A model generated the notes under the pieces. The model was not told the origin of the DNA, ran no database searches, and was given only the letters and a program-made list of their open reading frames with translations. Made by a program: the position numbers and the translations under genes. Shown here piece by piece: positions 61,011 through 64,000 of a DNA stretch of 64,000 bases (the stretch's first letter is position 1; every line of letters starts with the position of its first letter). The stretch lies in the NCBI RefSeq assembly GCF_009696445.1, contig NZ_VULZ01000011.1, positions 1-64,000 on the forward strand. The letters are read 5' to 3'. The stretch is from Porcincola intestinalis. GTDB taxonomy: Bacteria; Bacillota; Clostridia; Lachnospirales; Lachnospiraceae.

Positions 61011-61961
61011 TCATTCTCCCTGTCCTGCCGTCTGTTCAAACACATCCTCCCGCTTCAGATCGGTTGGAATCCTGCTTTTGATGACATCCGTCACAAGCCT
61101 GCGCTCATACGCGTCGAAGGTCTTGTTGACAATACACATCTCCAGCGCATCGCCCGAGCTGATCCCCTTCTCCACCAGCCGGATCGCGTCGATCAGGCCT
61201 CTCAGGTCCAGCGCCCGCTCGGAAATCTCTGCCGCCTGCGCCTTCCTCTCAATCTCATAGAACAGATAGACAAACTGCTGACAGATCTTCGGCCTGATTG
61301 TCGGGAAAACATCCTGCAGAAGCCGCTGAAGATCCCCCTCCCCGATCAGCGGCATGTCCAGAATCGCAAACCGCGAGCAGAGCGCCTCGTTCAGATCTCT
61401 TGTCCCTGCATAGCCGTAGTTCATGGTTCCGATAAACCGGGCAGCCGGACTGACCGAAATCCGGTCGTATCCGGCCACATCGATCACATGACGAAAATCC
61501 AGCGTGGCGTGAAGAACCGCCAGTGCTTCATTTCTTGCCATGTTGATCTCGTCGAGTATCCCGAAGCCGCCGTAAACCGCACAGTTGTAGATCGGGCCGG
61601 GGCGAAATGTCACCCTGCTGCCATCGTAGGTATCAGTTCCGATCAGATAGGATGCGTCAACGTTGACATGGAAGCTGACATCCCAGAGCGGACGCCCGAA
61701 CAACTCCGCCAGATTCTCGGCAAGGACATTCTTGCCGGTCGCCTTCGGTCCCGCCAGCAACAGATTTTCCCCGCTCAGCAGCGCGGCAATTGCCTTCTCC
61801 CAGACGCCTGTCCCATAGTAACGAACCTCCGACTGCGGGATCCGCCGGCTGGTATCCTCCGGAATTTCCATGGCGTCATATGTCTTTCTGTATTCGGCTA
61901 CACGATCCAGCAGCATGCTGCTGACTCCTTCCTGACTCAGAAACTCCATCAGGCTTTTCAT
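61011..61961 (-). CDS. MoxR/NorQ-type AAA+ ATPase
   Basis: A 316-residue AAA+ ATPase that acts as a chaperone with a VWA partner. Walker A is GPKATGKN, Walker B is GGFGILDEINMA, and sensor 1 lies in RFIGTMNYGY; the arginine-finger region follows in LNEALCSRFAIL. The Walker A carries Asn in place of the usual Ser/Thr after GK, which is seen in part of this family. It is followed after three bases by the VWA gene and preceded by the membrane protein gene at 65 bp. Confidence 0.9.
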   Translation of the reverse strand: MKSLMEFLSQEGVSSMLLDRVAEYRKTYDAMEIPEDTSRRIPQSEVRYYGTGVWEKAIAALLSGENLLLAGPKATGKNVLAENLAELFGRPLWDVSFHVNVDASYLIGTDTYDGSRVTFRPGPIYNCAVYGGFGILDEINMARNEALAVLHATLDFRHVIDVAGYDRISVSPAARFIGTMNYGYAGTRDLNEALCSRFAILDMPLIGEGDLQRLLQDVFPTIRPKICQQFVYLFYEIERKAQAAEISERALDLRGLIDAIRLVEKGISSGDALEMCIVNKTFDAYERRLVTDVIKSRIPTDLKREDVFEQTAGQGE

Positions 61962-62026
61962 AGATTCGCTTGCACTCCTTTACTGTCCTGTTTCTTCTTC
62001 CCTTCTCCTTGCCTGTACCTGGATCA

Positions 62027-63037
62027 TCACTGATAACCGCTCACGATGAACAGCGGCTTGATCGTCACAACCTCATCATATTCCTGCTGCGAGACGGTCA
62101 CACTGGCGTTGAGCGCCTTCAGATCCTTCTTGACAGCCTCCAGCGCGCCTTCCTCGTCCGCCGCCCTGCCCTCCCGCACGACGCGGATCATCCGGTCCAG
62201 CACGACCGGGTGCGCGTACTGCGGTGGCACCGGGAATGTATCTGTCTTCCCGATGTAACCCTTCATCTGCCTCAGGGCCTCTTCCCAGTCCGCCTGCGCC
62301 GTCTTCCGGTTGCGGTGCGGCGTCGGCAGAATCTGCGAAGCCGCCACCGACAGGATAAATGCACCGCCGAACAGGGCAAGGTAAATGCCCATGCTGTTCC
62401 CTTTTACCATCCTGAGATACAGCCCTGCCGCGATGAGCGCCACAGAGCCGGCATCAATCAGGGCAGCCAAAGTCTTCAGGGATGTCTTTGTCCCGTCGAG
62501 CGAACGCTTCTGCTTTGCCGCAAAGACAATCAGCTTGCTGTAGCGCTCATCCTTCTGCAGATATGCCTTCGCTCTCTCCAGCTCCTGAATTGTTTCAAGC
62601 GCGTCCTCCGGCAGCTCCTTCAGGTACCTGGCTTCCTGCTCTGCCTTTGCCTTCCGCAGCTTTTTTTCAGCCTCCGCACTGTAGACCGGAATCTCCGGAT
62701 GCCTTTTGTGAATCTCCTCCAGAGCCTCGTCGACCTCCGCCTCGATCTTGAAGTTGCACTGCTGCTCAGTGCCATCGCTTCTCTGGACAACCAGGTACGG
62801 TGTTGTCGCAAAAATTCCTTTTCCTGTAAAGCCGCCCTTCGACATGGCGACTCTCTTGAATACCCTCCGGATGTCCTGCCAGCAGGTATAGTAGCATCGG
62901 CTGATATAAAAACTGTTTGTATACAGGGCACGCCCGCCGATTCCGACCGGGCCGATTTTATGGCACTGCTTCTTATCCTCAGCCAGTGTCTCCCGGCTCA
63001 GGGCTGTTTGTCCAAGTCTTGTAGGTGCGACTATCAT
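62027..63037 (-). CDS. membrane protein of unknown function, linked to the MoxR/VWA pair
   Basis: A 336-residue protein. The first 100 residues hold a beta-rich domain (GIGGRALYTNSFYISRCYY, then FATTPYLVVQRSDG) resembling a PH/GRAM-like fold, followed by a coiled coil (about 105-170) and two hydrophobic helices (about 190-235). The C-terminal 100 residues are soluble. No family name is certain. It is first in a three-gene minus-strand unit with the ATPase and VWA genes, so it may be the substrate or anchor of that machine. Confidence 0.75.
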   Translation of the reverse strand: MIVAPTRLGQTALSRETLAEDKKQCHKIGPVGIGGRALYTNSFYISRCYYTCWQDIRRVFKRVAMSKGGFTGKGIFATTPYLVVQRSDGTEQQCNFKIEAEVDEALEEIHKRHPEIPVYSAEAEKKLRKAKAEQEARYLKELPEDALETIQELERAKAYLQKDERYSKLIVFAAKQKRSLDGTKTSLKTLAALIDAGSVALIAAGLYLRMVKGNSMGIYLALFGGAFILSVAASQILPTPHRNRKTAQADWEEALRQMKGYIGKTDTFPVPPQYAHPVVLDRMIRVVREGRAADEEGALEAVKKDLKALNASVTVSQQEYDEVVTIKPLFIVSGYQ

Positions 63038-63100
63038 ATCTCGTTCGTTATGCTCCCGCTTCCGTAATTGCCTGCGTCGTGTATTGCTTCGTTCATTTTG

Positions 63101-63131
63101 AAAAAGGCGGGAGGCTTCCGCCTTCCGCCTT
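63101..63131 (-). terminator. terminator after cstA
   Basis: AAGGCGG-type arms form a GC-rich hairpin (63104-63131), followed on the minus strand by TTTTTC. Confidence 0.75.
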
Positions 63132-63186
63132 CTTCCGCGCAGGTCCAGGCGCCTGCGCCGTACAATTCAGTTATTCCCTTGTTCCG

Positions 63187-64000
63187 TCAAGCCTTGCGGT
63201 ACTTCTTCGAGTTGACCATAAACAGGCACAGGCAGAACGCTGCGAAGATGATGCCAACCGGATAAGCGACTGCATGGTTGTCATTCAGTGCCTTGATGTG
63301 GCCGAGTGTCTCCGGAGCCATCATGAAGTAGGTGGATGTCACCGCGCTCATGAAGGTTGCCGGAACTGCGGCAATCCAGTAGTTTTTCTTCTCCTTCGCC
63401 AGGAACATTGCGCCGGCCCACAGCACCAGCATTGCCAGTGTCTGGTTGGACCACGCGAAGTAGTTCCAGATGACGTTGTAGTTCAGCCATCCGAAGGTCT
63501 GACCGAAACCAAGAAGCGCGCCGACGCCCAGCACCGGGATGCAGACTGCAAGCCGCTTGCCATAGCCCTGCTGGTCAATCTTGAACCAGTCGCAGATGGT
63601 CAGACGGGCAGAACGGAACGCTGTGTCGCCGGAAGTGATCGGGCAGGCAATGACACCGAGCATTGCAAGCACGAATCCGATGCCGCCCATCGTGCTCTTG
63701 CTCATGAAGTAGACGGTCGTGGAATTACCGCCGCCGGCCGCAAGAAGATCCGCTCCTGTGTACCAGGTGCAGGCTGCAGCCGCCCAGATCAGAGCGATGA
63801 TGCCCTCCGCAACCATCGCACCGTAGAAGACGAAGTGTCCCTGACGCTCGCTCTTCATGCAGCGCGCCATCAGCGGAGACTGTGTGGAGTGGAAGCCGGA
63901 GCAGGCACCGCACGCAACCGTGATGAACATGTAAGACCAGACAGCCTTTCCTGCCGGATGCATGTTGTAGAAATGCGTGAACAGCTCCGGGATGTCCTTT
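63187..64000 (-). CDS. cstA: carbon starvation protein CstA, C-terminal part
   Basis: A membrane peptide/pyruvate transporter of the CstA family. About 271 codons are present and the frame stays open to the right edge, so the N-terminal half is outside the window. ACGACSGFHSTQSPLMARC and PITSGDTAFRSARL are family hallmarks, with about five further helices to the end. In other bacteria CstA imports peptides or pyruvate during starvation. Confidence 0.94.
   Translation of the reverse strand, partial: KDIPELFTHFYNMHPAGKAVWSYMFITVACGACSGFHSTQSPLMARCMKSERQGHFVFYGAMVAEGIIALIWAAAACTWYTGADLLAAGGGNSTTVYFMSKSTMGGIGFVLAMLGVIACPITSGDTAFRSARLTICDWFKIDQQGYGKRLAVCIPVLGVGALLGFGQTFGWLNYNVIWNYFAWSNQTLAMLVLWAGAMFLAKEKKNYWIAAVPATFMSAVTSTYFMMAPETLGHIKALNDNHAVAYPVGIIFAAFCLCLFMVNSKKYRKA

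Overview
The window looks like a chromosomal segment of a Gram-positive anaerobe of the Clostridia, most likely a fairly GC-rich member of the Lachnospiraceae. This rests on the 16S rRNA 5' end, strong AGGAGG ribosome sites, a clostridial-type large SRP RNA with 5' and 3' Alu-side sequence, an Ech-type [NiFe] hydrogenase and several protein families typical of that group (DUF5711, TerB-C, secreted proteins with Glu/Thr-rich tails). The species cannot be named from the sequence. Most genes lie on the minus strand, in the same direction as the rRNA operon that begins at the left edge.

Left part (1-25.3 kb): start of a 16S rRNA gene with its promoter; a DNA-maintenance operon (dnaX, ybaB, recR, a DUF5711 protein, a CvpA-like protein); 6-phosphofructokinase; a galactose/glucose ABC importer (mglB-mglA-mglC); two COG0523 (CobW-type) metallochaperone GTPases; a polar amino-acid ABC importer; a TetR-controlled unit of an esterase plus a heterodimeric ABC exporter; and a TerB-C domain protein.

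Middle part (25.5-51.4 kb): a molybdate-binding protein and a ModE-like regulator behind a ModE-type operator; a ten-gene Ech hydrogenase and maturation cluster (echABCDEF-hypCDEA) with a nitroreductase gene behind it; a secreted C39-like protein; tRNA-Ser, tadA and the SRP RNA gene; an HtrA protease; a LytTR two-component pair; secreted proteins; glycogen branching enzyme; an iron alcohol dehydrogenase; a split chromate transporter; and a PfkB sugar kinase.

Right part (51.4-64 kb): an AT-rich 4.2-kb remnant of an integrative element at the 3' end of tRNA-Pro, bounded by imperfect direct repeats and holding a BlaI/M56-peptidase pair, a secreted protein, and broken relaxase, excisionase and integrase genes; then rsmF, a small conserved gene, a MoxR ATPase/VWA pair with a membrane partner, and the 3' part of cstA.

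The most unusual observation is that the galactose/glucose-binding protein (10612-11850) appears to be a natural circular permutant. The segment that forms the N-terminus of ordinary MglB, including the sugar-stacking Asp and Phe, sits at the C-terminus, yet every sugar-contacting residue but one can be matched. Its partner permease carries a coiled-coil extension of about 225 residues. Other points of note are a tandem 40-residue repeat on the hydrogenase ferredoxin subunit, a CobW protein whose cysteine motif lies in an added C-terminal domain, and a shared acidic ETEA-like tail on several non-lipidated secreted proteins.
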